Assembly (NCBI GenBank): GCA_964546285.1
Contig: CAZJJK010000001.1
Span: 67,227 to 131,226 of the forward strand
DNA from: CAZJJK01 sp964546285
GTDB lineage: Bacteria > Spirochaetota > Spirochaetia > Treponematales > Breznakiellaceae
Length of the DNA stretch: 64,000 nucleotides
Reading direction: 5' to 3'
The notes under the pieces are model-generated. The model searched no databases, had not been told where the DNA came from, and saw only the letters and a program-made list of their open reading frames with translations. The position numbers and the translations under genes were made by a program. The first letter of the stretch is position 1. The number at the start of each line of letters is the position of its first letter. Positions 1 to 8,130 of the stretch are shown one piece after another.

Positions 1-155
1 TTTTCCATAACAGGTATATGAGCTGGATTCCCGCCGCCCAGTTTTAATAGCCTTTGTCCGGTCGCCTCGCCTAGCGATGCCGCCGCCAAGTCTTCCATCA
101 ATTCCAAAACGCCAGTTTTTTTAGTTAGCTTATTTCCAATTTTAGATAGAATCAC
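1..155 (-). CDS. avtA: valine-pyruvate aminotransferase-like protein, N-terminal fragment
   Basis: Only the first 51 residues lie in the window; the gene runs off the left edge. The visible part carries LMEDLA and, later, [14 protein letters not shown], which I recognise as the start of AvtA-type fold-I PLP aminotransferases, enzymes that interconvert valine or alanine with their keto acids. The PLP lysine and the rest of the catalytic domain are outside the window. The start is a GTG at 155 with a strong GAGGAGG ribosome-binding site about six bases upstream. It overlaps the end of the FAH-family gene by 14 bases, so it is probably co-translated as the last visible gene of the long operon. 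A related class-I aminotransferase cannot be excluded from this fragment. Confidence 0.75.
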   Translation of the reverse strand, partial: MILSKIGNKLTKKTGVLELMEDLAAASLGEATGQRLLKLGGGNPAHIPVME

Positions 156-858
156 CCCTTTCCTCCTCAATGACTGGATTTTTTAATACGCCAATCCCTT
201 CAATTTCCACTTCCACAATATCCCCATGAACGATAGGGCTAACGCCGCTGGGGGTGCCGGTAGCTATCAGATCCCCTTCCTCCAGCGTAAAATTTCGCGA
301 TATAAAAGCGACAAGTTCAGTTATGGGGAAAATCATATCAGCCGTGGAAGCTGATTGAACGGTTCTGCCATTTATTCTCGCGCTGATAACCAGACCCTTT
401 GTTGGATCCAAAACCGATTCCGGTACAACGACCGGGCCGATTGGCCCAAAACTATCAAAGGATTTACCACGGAACCATCCAGACGCGTCGCTTTTTTGAA
501 TATTTCGCTGACTTACATCGTTAAAGGCGCTATATCCCAAAATATAGTTTTTAGCCGCCCGCGCCGAAACATTCCGGCAACGACGTCCAATTATTATCAC
601 TAATTCCGCCTCAAGATCGGTTCTTGTCTCAGGAAAGGCATATTCCTTTACTATTGAGGGAATAATGATAGGATCCCCTGGCCCGATAAGAACATTGGGC
701 GTTTTGGCGAACAAGACGGGTTCTTTCGGGATTTCATGTTTCTTTAGATCAAATACCCGACTTTCCTTAACATGCTCTCTATAATTCAAACCGACGGCGA
801 TAATCTTTGACGGCGCTATGGCGAGTTTTTCGCCACCCTTTATTGGTAAATAAATCAT
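142..858 (-). CDS. fumarylacetoacetate hydrolase family protein
   Basis: A 238-residue, single-domain cytosolic enzyme of the FAH superfamily, whose members use a divalent metal to hydrolyse or isomerise acylpyruvate-type or dienedioate substrates. Visible family marks are the metal ligands in DLEAEL (Glu83, Glu85), Asp114 in the AFNDVSQR segment, [13 protein letters not shown] near residue 130, and the GTPSGV loop near the C-terminus. The length fits the short bacterial acylpyruvase/YcgM-like members. Its ATG overlaps the clpC stop by four bases, so it is translationally coupled to clpC. The substrate cannot be read from sequence; acylpyruvate or oxaloacetate are the usual guesses for this subgroup. 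Confidence 0.9.
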   Translation of the reverse strand: MIYLPIKGGEKLAIAPSKIIAVGLNYREHVKESRVFDLKKHEIPKEPVLFAKTPNVLIGPGDPIIIPSIVKEYAFPETRTDLEAELVIIIGRRCRNVSARAAKNYILGYSAFNDVSQRNIQKSDASGWFRGKSFDSFGPIGPVVVPESVLDPTKGLVISARINGRTVQSASTADMIFPITELVAFISRNFTLEEGDLIATGTPSGVSPIVHGDIVEVEIEGIGVLKNPVIEEERGDSI

Positions 859-3365
859 TTTTCAATAGTAGCATATTTTGCCGATTCATCCACGCTCGGT
901 ATCGCTTCAAAACGTATTTGTCCGTCCCGCTCCGATATGCCGACCAAACAGGGGGAGTCTTCTCTAGTTTCCAGCAACCAACGCGATAAGGGATCTTCCA
1001 CTTCTTTTTGTACAGCGCGTCGTAAGGGTCTAGCGCCCAGTCGGGGATCCCATCCCCGTTCCAAGAGAAAAGATTTCGCCTTATCGTCAACCTTAAGCTC
1101 TATTCCTTTATCAAACAAACGCTCGTTAAGTTCTTCTAATTGCAATGTGAGAATGTTACTTAGCTGCTTTCTATTCAATGTTTTGAAAACCACGATCTCA
1201 TCTATCCGATTAAGGAATTCAGGGTTAAAGGATCGCTTAAGTTCTGATAAAGCCGAAGATCTAATATCGCTGTCGCTTGGAAGCTCATTTTCCATGGCGA
1301 ACCCTAATTTAGCGTCTTGGGAAATTTCACGAGCGCCAACATTACTTGTCATAATGATAACGGTATTACGAAAATTCACCGTATGGCCTAAATTATCCTT
1401 AAGTTCGCCTTCTTCAAGTACTTGCAACAAAAGGTTAAAAACATCGCGATGGGCTTTTTCTATCTCGTCAAAAAGAACGACACGATAGGGATTACGTCTT
1501 ATTCTTTCTGTTAGAGTCCCGCCTTCCTCATAACCAATATAGCCAGGCGGAGCGCCGACTAAGCGCGAGACATTATGCTTTTCCATATAGTCGGACATAT
1601 CTATCCGTATAAGCGCGGATTCCTTTCCAAATAAGTATTCAGCTAAACGTTTGGCGAGTAAGGTTTTCCCAACCCCGGTTGGACCAAGAAACACAAAAGA
1701 ACCTAGGGGCCGTTTTGGGGAGGATATACCCGAACGCGAACGTCGTATCGCTGATGAAACAGCGCTAACGGCTTCGTCCTGCCCTATTATAGTTCGATGT
1801 AACTCTCCTTCCATTAATAAGAGCCGAGAAGCCTCACTTTCAGCTAAACGCGAAGCCGGGACGCCGCAGATATCTGAAACAATATTGGCGATATCCGCTT
1901 CTGTCACAAGCTGCGGCGACCGATCCGCGATTCTGAGCCACGCTTCCCGTATCGCCTCCAGATGTTCGCGGAGACGCCTAACCTCATCCCTAACCGCCGC
2001 CGCTTTTTCATAATCCTGCGCTGAAACGGCTTTTGCCTTATCCTCGCTTAAGCGTTTAATATCCTCCTCTATCGCTTGAATATCATGTGGCTCCGGATCG
2101 GCTTCCAAACGTTTTTTCGCGCCGGCTTCGTCCAATAAGTCAATCGCCTTATCCGGTAAAAAGCGATCAGTTAAGTATCTATCAGAGAGACCGGCCGCCG
2201 CCGCCAAAGCCTTTGGTTCATAGCGAACGCCATGGTAGCTTTCATACTTATGCCTAATTCCTTCAAGAATAATCAGGGTCTCTGCCGCGTCTGGCGGTTC
2301 AACTACAATTTTCTGAAAACGCCGTTCAAGCGCGGCGTCTTTTTCAAAATGCTTACGATATTCCGTGCTGGTTGTCGCGCCGATACATTGAATTTCTCCA
2401 CGTGAAAGAGCTGGTTTCAACATGTTAGCGGCATCAATAGAACCCTCCGCGCCGCCAGCGCCGATAATCGTATGAATTTCATCAATAAATAAAATTATAT
2501 TCTTTGCTTGTATGGTCTCTTTTAAGAGTTTCTTTAATCGTTCCTCAAATTCACCACGATATTTTGTACCCGCTACAACCGAGGCTAAATCCAAGGCTAA
2601 AATTCTTTTATCGGATAGCAGTTCTGGCGCTGAACCCGCGGCTATCATTAAGGCCAATCCCTCCACAATCGCCGTTTTTCCCGTGCCTGGCTCGCCAACT
2701 AATATAGGGTTGTTTTTTGTGCGTCTTACAAGTATGCGGATTAAACGATCTATTTCCTTAACACGGCCTATAACCGGATCAAGTTTTTCCTCGCTAGCCA
2801 TAGCGGTAAGGTCGCGCGCGTGCTCATCCAAAAGCGGCGTCATGGAATCCGCCGGCTTTACTGAAGCGAGCCGTTCCAACCCGCCGCTTTCGGCAAAGGG
2901 GAAGGAGCTCATCCTTGTATTGGCTGAATGCTTTGATTCAGCCAGTATCGCGTTTTTAAGATCGATACTATTAACCGCTAAGCGGTCCAGATAGCGCTTT
3001 AATCGGGAATCCGGCTCTATAGCCGCCGCGAACAGAATGTGTTCCGTGCCGATATACTCATTCCCGAGCGCCCTCGCCTCCTCAGCCGCCGTTTCCAATA
3101 ATTGCCGGGTCCGCTTAGCCGGAGGGATATCGCCAAATCCGATAGCAGTCTTATGTGAATCAAAAGAACGTTCAAGATCAAAACGAAGATCTTGTATATC
3201 GATTCTCAACTGGCTAAGCACAGCACAGGCTAGGCCTTCACCATCCTTAAGGACGGCTATGAGTATATGCTCAGGATATAGTTGATCGGAATGGAAGCGT
3301 TTCGCCACTTCCTGGGCACCGATCATTAAGACTCGTTGCGCTCGCGGTGTTAAGCCCCTAAACAA
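855..3365 (-). CDS. clpC: ATP-dependent Clp protease ATPase subunit ClpC
   Basis: An 836-residue AAA+ unfoldase that feeds proteins to ClpP. Order: Clp N-domain (about 1-150), first AAA domain with Walker A GEPGTGKT (224-231) and FIDEIHT, a UvrB/UvrC-like coiled middle segment (about 433-468) that marks ClpC rather than ClpB or ClpA, second AAA domain with GPTGVGKT (561-568) and LFDEIEKAH, and an LGF tripeptide (687-689), the ClpP-docking loop. Translation starts at a TTG at 3365 after GAGGAG at good spacing; no better start is present. It follows the mcsA/mcsB relatives by 25 bases, the arrangement known from Gram-positive ctsR-mcsA-mcsB-clpC operons, but no CtsR repressor gene is present. 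ClpP is not in the window. Confidence 0.96.
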   Translation of the reverse strand: MFRGLTPRAQRVLMIGAQEVAKRFHSDQLYPEHILIAVLKDGEGLACAVLSQLRIDIQDLRFDLERSFDSHKTAIGFGDIPPAKRTRQLLETAAEEARALGNEYIGTEHILFAAAIEPDSRLKRYLDRLAVNSIDLKNAILAESKHSANTRMSSFPFAESGGLERLASVKPADSMTPLLDEHARDLTAMASEEKLDPVIGRVKEIDRLIRILVRRTKNNPILVGEPGTGKTAIVEGLALMIAAGSAPELLSDKRILALDLASVVAGTKYRGEFEERLKKLLKETIQAKNIILFIDEIHTIIGAGGAEGSIDAANMLKPALSRGEIQCIGATTSTEYRKHFEKDAALERRFQKIVVEPPDAAETLIILEGIRHKYESYHGVRYEPKALAAAAGLSDRYLTDRFLPDKAIDLLDEAGAKKRLEADPEPHDIQAIEEDIKRLSEDKAKAVSAQDYEKAAAVRDEVRRLREHLEAIREAWLRIADRSPQLVTEADIANIVSDICGVPASRLAESEASRLLLMEGELHRTIIGQDEAVSAVSSAIRRSRSGISSPKRPLGSFVFLGPTGVGKTLLAKRLAEYLFGKESALIRIDMSDYMEKHNVSRLVGAPPGYIGYEEGGTLTERIRRNPYRVVLFDEIEKAHRDVFNLLLQVLEEGELKDNLGHTVNFRNTVIIMTSNVGAREISQDAKLGFAMENELPSDSDIRSSALSELKRSFNPEFLNRIDEIVVFKTLNRKQLSNILTLQLEELNERLFDKGIELKVDDKAKSFLLERGWDPRLGARPLRRAVQKEVEDPLSRWLLETREDSPCLVGISERDGQIRFEAIPSVDESAKYATIEK

Positions 3366-3390
3366 AAGTATCTCCTCGCGGAGGCCAACC

Positions 3391-4596
3391 CTATAAAGTT
3401 TCTGACAATCCGCGATCTATATGGTAATGCGTTAAGGCTTCTCGAACAAGAGCGGCCCGAAAAGCGTCAGCGCCTTCCGCTTCCGTCCCCGCTTTTATTT
3501 TATGATAAGAGTTCGATAAAGGAAAACCTATAGACGTTAATGATTTTTCAGATAACTCGTTCATGATGAAACGTAAAGCCGCCGGCAACACCAGCCAGAT
3601 TGTATTGTCCAAGCTGACTAAAGCTTCGTTACGCTTATTAGCTATTTTAGTGCTAAGCCTATGGAGAGCCGCGGCAAAGCGAAGATCGGCTAAGATCGAT
3701 ACCGCTTCCGCTTCAGTAAGCAGATAGGCATTGTTGGCTATGGCTAAAGCGCGATTAAACCGGTCAGTCCACAAAAGAGGCCGACTTTCTATCAGTTTTG
3801 TTCTGGTTAGGCGCTCTCCCTCAACTAATTCTCTAATAATTTTTGCTGTCCGATCTAAAAAGGCTTTTTCTTCTTCCCCAAGGACGCTTGTCGCTTCTAA
3901 TCGATAATATGGGCACCAAAAATCATCGGTCTCATTTCCTTCATCATGAACGAACAAAGGAGCTATTGTAAAACCCGCCTGAAGCAGATCGCTAAAAACA
4001 CGATCAAGTATACCGGACGCCTCCACACCAGGTAAAAAAAGGCTAAAGCCTAGGCTTATTCTAGCTCCTAACTCTTCTGGTGAAGGCCCTAAAAATCCTC
4101 GTCTTGTATCACAAGCCCAACCAAGTTGTTTATCTAGAGCCGTTTCTAATTCAAACGCCGCCGCATACGCGGCTTGAGCATGAAAGCCACGGCGCCGGCA
4201 GCTGAGCCTTATATGATCTATATCATTGATAAATAATCGTATACCTTTAGAAGCGGAAAAAGCACCCCCCACTCTATCTGGAGCGCTCAGTTCACCGGGG
4301 TAGCGTTCAGACAGGAGAGCGGCGCGTTTGTTATCAATTTCTTCATATGGAATGAGAAGATATTCGCTATCTATATTTTTAAGAGCGATAGCGATTCGAT
4401 CTCTTAGCAGTAAACGGGCTGATTCACCAGCTCTCCAGACAAAAGCTTCGCCATCTATATTTCTCGCGAAACGGAGATCGGTATAGAGGCAAACATCAAG
4501 ATCGCTTGAGGCCTTGCCTATATCCGCATAACCCGACCCGGCGTTCACCGCATTGAAAAAGGACGCGGCATCTTTATCTTTCCTGGATTGAATCAT
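3391..4596 (-). CDS. mcsB: divergent McsB-like (protein-arginine kinase family) protein
   Basis: A 401-residue protein that aligns by eye with McsB, the phosphagen-kinase relative that phosphorylates arginines to mark proteins for ClpCP. Matching landmarks are LRFARN (family RIRLARN), FINDIDHIRLSC (family MINEEDHIRIQC), GWACDTRRGFLGPSPEE (family YAFDERLGYLTSCP) and the C-terminal FRAALVREAL. Several key positions differ from my memory of the Bacillus/Geobacillus enzyme: the catalytic NEED is NDID, the RGxxGEGS nucleotide loop is reduced to HDEGNE, and the Arg of the phosphoarginine-binding RD pair is missing. It may therefore be a pseudokinase or adaptor. It lies 6 bases after mcsA and 25 before clpC. 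The family call rests strongly on this context. Confidence 0.78.
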   Translation of the reverse strand: MIQSRKDKDAASFFNAVNAGSGYADIGKASSDLDVCLYTDLRFARNIDGEAFVWRAGESARLLLRDRIAIALKNIDSEYLLIPYEEIDNKRAALLSERYPGELSAPDRVGGAFSASKGIRLFINDIDHIRLSCRRRGFHAQAAYAAAFELETALDKQLGWACDTRRGFLGPSPEELGARISLGFSLFLPGVEASGILDRVFSDLLQAGFTIAPLFVHDEGNETDDFWCPYYRLEATSVLGEEEKAFLDRTAKIIRELVEGERLTRTKLIESRPLLWTDRFNRALAIANNAYLLTEAEAVSILADLRFAAALHRLSTKIANKRNEALVSLDNTIWLVLPAALRFIMNELSEKSLTSIGFPLSNSYHKIKAGTEAEGADAFRAALVREALTHYHIDRGLSETL

Positions 4597-4602
4597 TTAA
4601 AC

Positions 4603-4857
4603 CTAGTTTAAGGAGAAGTCAAAACCCGCGATCGAGTCTTTGATGGAAGAGATATTCTGAGAAGCAGGCTTTATTGAAGCATTTTTCATACGGAGACATA
4701 AGCGTCCAATATGTGTTTTTCCCTTACTTGCCCCCCCCTTATCTAAGGCCTTCCCAAATAAAGTCCAACATTGCGGACAACCCGCTAAACAAGCGGCAAT
4801 GGACTCGGTGGCCGTTAAAGAGCAGTTTGGACACACAATGTCATGAGTATTCATCAT
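4603..4857 (-). CDS. mcsA: truncated McsA-like zinc-finger protein
   Basis: An 84-residue protein. The N-terminal half has a CPNC ... CPQC zinc-binding pair (two CxxC motifs about 17 residues apart), followed by a segment ending in KTHIGRLC. This matches the second zinc finger of McsA (CPNCGLT ... GCSECY ... HIGK in my recollection), the activator and partner of McsB. The first zinc finger and the C-terminal UVR coiled coil of a full McsA (about 180 residues) are absent; the C-terminal 35 residues look unrelated. Two adjacent ATGs (4857, 4854) could start it; GAGG lies just upstream. It sits 6 bases after the lolE-like gene and 6 before mcsB, so it belongs to the same transcript. Confidence 0.72.
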   Translation of the reverse strand: MMNTHDIVCPNCSLTATESIAACLAGCPQCWTLFGKALDKGGASKGKTHIGRLCLRMKNASIKPASQNISSIKDSIAGFDFSLN

Positions 4858-4863
4858 GCCTCG

Positions 4864-6150
4864 TTAATACCTCCGTAGAATTTCCAAGGGCGCGAGTTTT
4901 CCCGCCCGTCGAGCTGGAGCCCAAGCGGCGACTATAGAACACAAAATAGCGCCTACTCCTATTTGGCTAATAGTAGTCCAGTTGATAATAATCGGTATGC
5001 TCTCTAAATAATAGGCCGGATCAAGCAATTTAGTTGGGAGTGAAAGGCTGGAAGCTCCAAAAAGTGATAAAAGTCCAGTGATGCCGCTAATCAGCCCTTC
5101 TATGAAACGGATAAGCTCATTGACATATATAGCCGCGACTAAGCCGCCAGCCGTGCCTATAAGCGCTCCCAACGCACCAGTTAAGCCGGCGGCGAATAAA
5201 AATATTCCTGTTGTTGCCCGCGGACCAATACCAAAGCTTTTCAGGACGGCGATATCGCGTCTTCTTTCAACAACAAGCATACTAGTAGCCGAAGCGACGT
5301 TTACAGCCGCGACAAGGACCGCTAGAAACATGATCAATATCAATAATTGCCGCGTCGTTTCGTAAGACTTGTATTGGGAACGCTGTATTTCATACCAAGA
5401 ATAAATAGCGAAATCGTTTGATAATAAAGCGGAAATTTCATGTCTAACTTTTTCATCATCATCATGCGGATCATCAACCTTTACTCCCAAAAAAGGACGT
5501 ACGCTATCAGGCGGCAGAAAAGACAGTCCGGCATCATAGGGGATAAAGCACCAGAGCGCGTCAAGCTCTTGATAGCCAGAAGAAACAATCCCTTTTACCT
5601 TAAATAAAGCTAACTTAGGAATCCTACGGCCATCTTCTGTGGTACGAACTATCATAAGCCGCGCCGTATCGCCTATTTTCGCTCCTATTTTTTTGGCCAA
5701 GGCTTCCCCTAGTAAAGCCGATCGGGAATCAGTTAAAGCAAGTTCCCCCTCTTTAGCGCTTAGATAACGCTTTACACCTTCATCCTCTAAAAAGGCGGGA
5801 TCGATGGCTCTTATGGAAACACCAGAACTCGCGCTAGAACCGACAAGGAGCCCCAGACCTTGGGCTTCTGGCCAGACACCGCGAACGCCGGGAATTTGTT
5901 TAATCAAATCCAGAGGCGCTGTCGCGTCAACACCATAAGCCCTGGCGTAGATTTGATAGTGGTAGCTTCCAACTTCTAAAAATCGTTCTGTTATGCCTGA
6001 AATCATACCATCGGCGACCACTAAGGTAACAATAATCGGCACCAGACTTAGGGCGATTCCAAAAGCCGACCCTAACAGGTAACGTCCTCCTTCCTTGCCT
6101 CGGCCAAGGAGATAACGCGCTGCTATAAAAAAAACCGCTTTTGATTTCAT
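4864..6150 (-). CDS. lolE: LolC/LolE-family lipoprotein-releasing ABC permease (second copy)
   Basis: A 428-residue inner-membrane protein with the MacB/FtsX layout: a first transmembrane helix near residues 25-50, a large periplasmic domain (about 50-265), then three C-terminal helices (near 275-295, 315-345 and 385-415). In the Lol system two such permeases with LolD extract lipoproteins from the inner membrane. The ATG overlaps the lolD stop (ATGA). Its similarity to the permease at 6829-8130 in ends and length suggests a LolC/LolE pair. A generic MacB-like exporter is the alternative, but two permeases flanking one ATPase favours Lol. Confidence 0.88.
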   Translation of the reverse strand: MKSKAVFFIAARYLLGRGKEGGRYLLGSAFGIALSLVPIIVTLVVADGMISGITERFLEVGSYHYQIYARAYGVDATAPLDLIKQIPGVRGVWPEAQGLGLLVGSSASSGVSIRAIDPAFLEDEGVKRYLSAKEGELALTDSRSALLGEALAKKIGAKIGDTARLMIVRTTEDGRRIPKLALFKVKGIVSSGYQELDALWCFIPYDAGLSFLPPDSVRPFLGVKVDDPHDDDEKVRHEISALLSNDFAIYSWYEIQRSQYKSYETTRQLLILIMFLAVLVAAVNVASATSMLVVERRRDIAVLKSFGIGPRATTGIFLFAAGLTGALGALIGTAGGLVAAIYVNELIRFIEGLISGITGLLSLFGASSLSLPTKLLDPAYYLESIPIIINWTTISQIGVGAILCSIVAAWAPARRAGKLAPLEILRRY

Positions 6151-6836
6151 CCGTTTTCTTTTTCGCTAAAAATACCGGCTTCAAGGAAAAAACGCTGGTC
6201 AGCCCTGGCCGCTATCCTTTCATCATGGGTTACAACCACTAAGGTTTTCCCTTTTTTTGATGCCAGATCAAAAAGTATATCCGCTACCATAGCGCTATTA
6301 GCCGGATCTAAATTGCCGGTAGGCTCGTCAGCTAATACCAATTCCGGGTCATTAACAAGGGACCGAGCGACAGCCACCCGTTGCCGCTCTCCGCCGGATA
6401 ATTGCGAAGGAAAATGATGAGCTCTTTCATCCATCTTTACTTCAGCTAACAGAGCCTTAGCCTTTTCCATCGCTTCTTTCTTAGACAAGCCGGCGACAAA
6501 AGCTGGCAACATAATATTCTCAAGAGCGGTAAAATCCTTAAGCAAATAATGGAACTGAAACACAAAACCGACGAAATGAGACCGGTAACTCGTTAAGGCG
6601 GTCTCAGCCAAACTTTGAATTTCATAAGAGCCAACCGCTACCCGGCCTCTAGTCGCCTTATCCAAGCCCCCCAAAATATTTAAAAGCGTACTTTTTCCAC
6701 TACCGCTTTCTCCGCGGATCGCCATGGATACACCAGCTTCCAAAGTGAAACTCAAACCCTTTAGGATAGCTAATACTTCATTTCCAGAAGAAAAATCCTT
6801 ATGCAATTCCTCTACAATAATCAGAGGTTTATTCAT
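6147..6836 (-). CDS. lolD: LolD-like ABC transporter ATPase
   Basis: A 229-residue ABC ATPase of the LolD/MacB class. Walker A is GESGSGKST (42-50), the signature is LSGGERQRVAVA, and Walker B with the D-loop reads LVLADEPTGNLD. An open frame continues upstream to 6929, but that extension lies inside the preceding permease gene and lacks domain content. The ATG at 6836 overlaps the permease stop by 8 bases and gives the normal LolD length. It energises the two permeases on either side. Tight overlaps on both ends show one coupled transporter operon. Confidence 0.95.
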   Translation of the reverse strand: MNKPLIIVEELHKDFSSGNEVLAILKGLSFTLEAGVSMAIRGESGSGKSTLLNILGGLDKATRGRVAVGSYEIQSLAETALTSYRSHFVGFVFQFHYLLKDFTALENIMLPAFVAGLSKKEAMEKAKALLAEVKMDERAHHFPSQLSGGERQRVAVARSLVNDPELVLADEPTGNLDPANSAMVADILFDLASKKGKTLVVVTHDERIAARADQRFFLEAGIFSEKENG

Positions 6837-8130
6837 CACGCAACACCTCCGCCGGACGAATCCGAGTTGCTTTAGCTGACGCGAACCAAGCGGCGCTTGT
6901 AGCCGATAAACAACCAAACAAAAAAACAAGAAACACTTCGCTTGGTATTAATTTTGCCGGTATTTCCTTGATATAAAAAACAGTAGGCGAAAAAACCGTA
7001 AAATATTCCAAGCCTTCGCCAAAACCGAAAAAACGAAATAAAAGCCCCAAAAAACCGATAAAGCCGTTAACAACGCTCTCTAGAAGAGTAAAAAACCCTT
7101 CAATATTTAGAGCGATCAATAAACCAGGTATAAGGCCACATAAAGCGCCAATTAATCCAATAACCAAACCATCTGTCGTAAAAACTAAACGAACGGCTAA
7201 AGCTTTTGCGCCTACCGCTCGCAATAAACCAATTTCATCGCGCCGCTCCAGTACCACTCTACGCTGCGCTTGATATACATTGACTGCCACGATAAGGAAA
7301 ATAAGCCCCACAAGCAAAAACATAATAACCTTTTCCGTCCGTAACGCGCCAAAAAAGGACCTGTTGTATTCCCTCCATGACTCAATTTTAAAATCCGTGA
7401 ACTGTTCCTTTAAAGCCCCCATAACTTCAAGGTCTTTCCATCGATCTTTCAGTTTTATGCCATACAGCAATGGAGCTTCGCCTCCAGCGACAGCGAAGGC
7501 TTCATCAATATCGATAAAGACCATACTCAAGTCATATTCATAAAACCCGCTGCGAAACAAGCCAGCGATCCTATACAAATTGCTACCGCCCGAAGTTCCG
7601 GAAAGAGCCGCGCCAGACAAAGCCACTAAATTGATATAATCGCCAACACCCAAACCGAGTAATCTCGCCAATTCCGCACCGACTATCGCGGAATCGGCCT
7701 CCAAGTCAAAAGCCCCCTCCTCAAAAACCAATTTTTCCATTAGTCCGCTATCCGCTTTAGCGGAAGCCGCTGGAACGCCACGAACCGAGGCCAATTCTTG
7801 AGAACCGCTCCGACCGGAAGCTAGAGCTTGCAATTCCACAAACGGAAGAACCGCCGATACCCGTCTATCATCGCTTAAGGCCCGCTTCAATTCTAGATCG
7901 TAAGTGTCTTTCCGCCCCGCATCCAAACGTATATGATAAGACGATATTTCCAATATACTTTCTATAAATCCTAGCTGAAATCCATTCATAACAGCTAGGA
8001 CGATGATAAGGGCCATTACCCCCACACCAATTCCAACGATAGAAAAGACAGACGAGGGCGATGCTTTGTCACGTTTTCTAGCTGATAAATAGCGAGCGGC
8101 GACAAAACTTATCCAAGATCTATCACTCAT
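6829..8130 (-). CDS. lolC: LolC/LolE-family lipoprotein-releasing ABC permease (first copy)
   Basis: A 433-residue membrane protein beginning with WISFVAARYLSARKRD, close to the LolC/LolE start, then a transmembrane helix near 30-55, a periplasmic domain to about 265, and three C-terminal helices. The periplasmic part carries the LolC-like VRGV segment before a stretch on membrane-core residues. It precedes lolD with an 8-base overlap and itself overlaps the preceding envelope-protein gene by 8 bases. Together with lolD and the second permease it forms a full LolCDE-type complex, expected in a diderm that sorts lipoproteins. Which permease is LolC or LolE is assigned only by order. Confidence 0.88.
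   Translation of the reverse strand: MSDRSWISFVAARYLSARKRDKASPSSVFSIVGIGVGVMALIIVLAVMNGFQLGFIESILEISSYHIRLDAGRKDTYDLELKRALSDDRRVSAVLPFVELQALASGRSGSQELASVRGVPAASAKADSGLMEKLVFEEGAFDLEADSAIVGAELARLLGLGVGDYINLVALSGAALSGTSGGSNLYRIAGLFRSGFYEYDLSMVFIDIDEAFAVAGGEAPLLYGIKLKDRWKDLEVMGALKEQFTDFKIESWREYNRSFFGALRTEKVIMFLLVGLIFLIVAVNVYQAQRRVVLERRDEIGLLRAVGAKALAVRLVFTTDGLVIGLIGALCGLIPGLLIALNIEGFFTLLESVVNGFIGFLGLLFRFFGFGEGLEYFTVFSPTVFYIKEIPAKLIPSEVFLVFLFGCLSATSAAWFASAKATRIRPAEVLRDE

Noticed and set aside
355..1488. Opposite-strand open frames over FAH and clpC (and similar frames over other genes)
   Set aside because: They mirror real genes in other frames, lack ribosome-binding sites and show no domain content.
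6837..6929. N-terminal extension of the LolD ATPase
   Set aside because: The extra 31 residues overlap the permease gene and have no family match; the ATG at 6836 gives a standard LolD.
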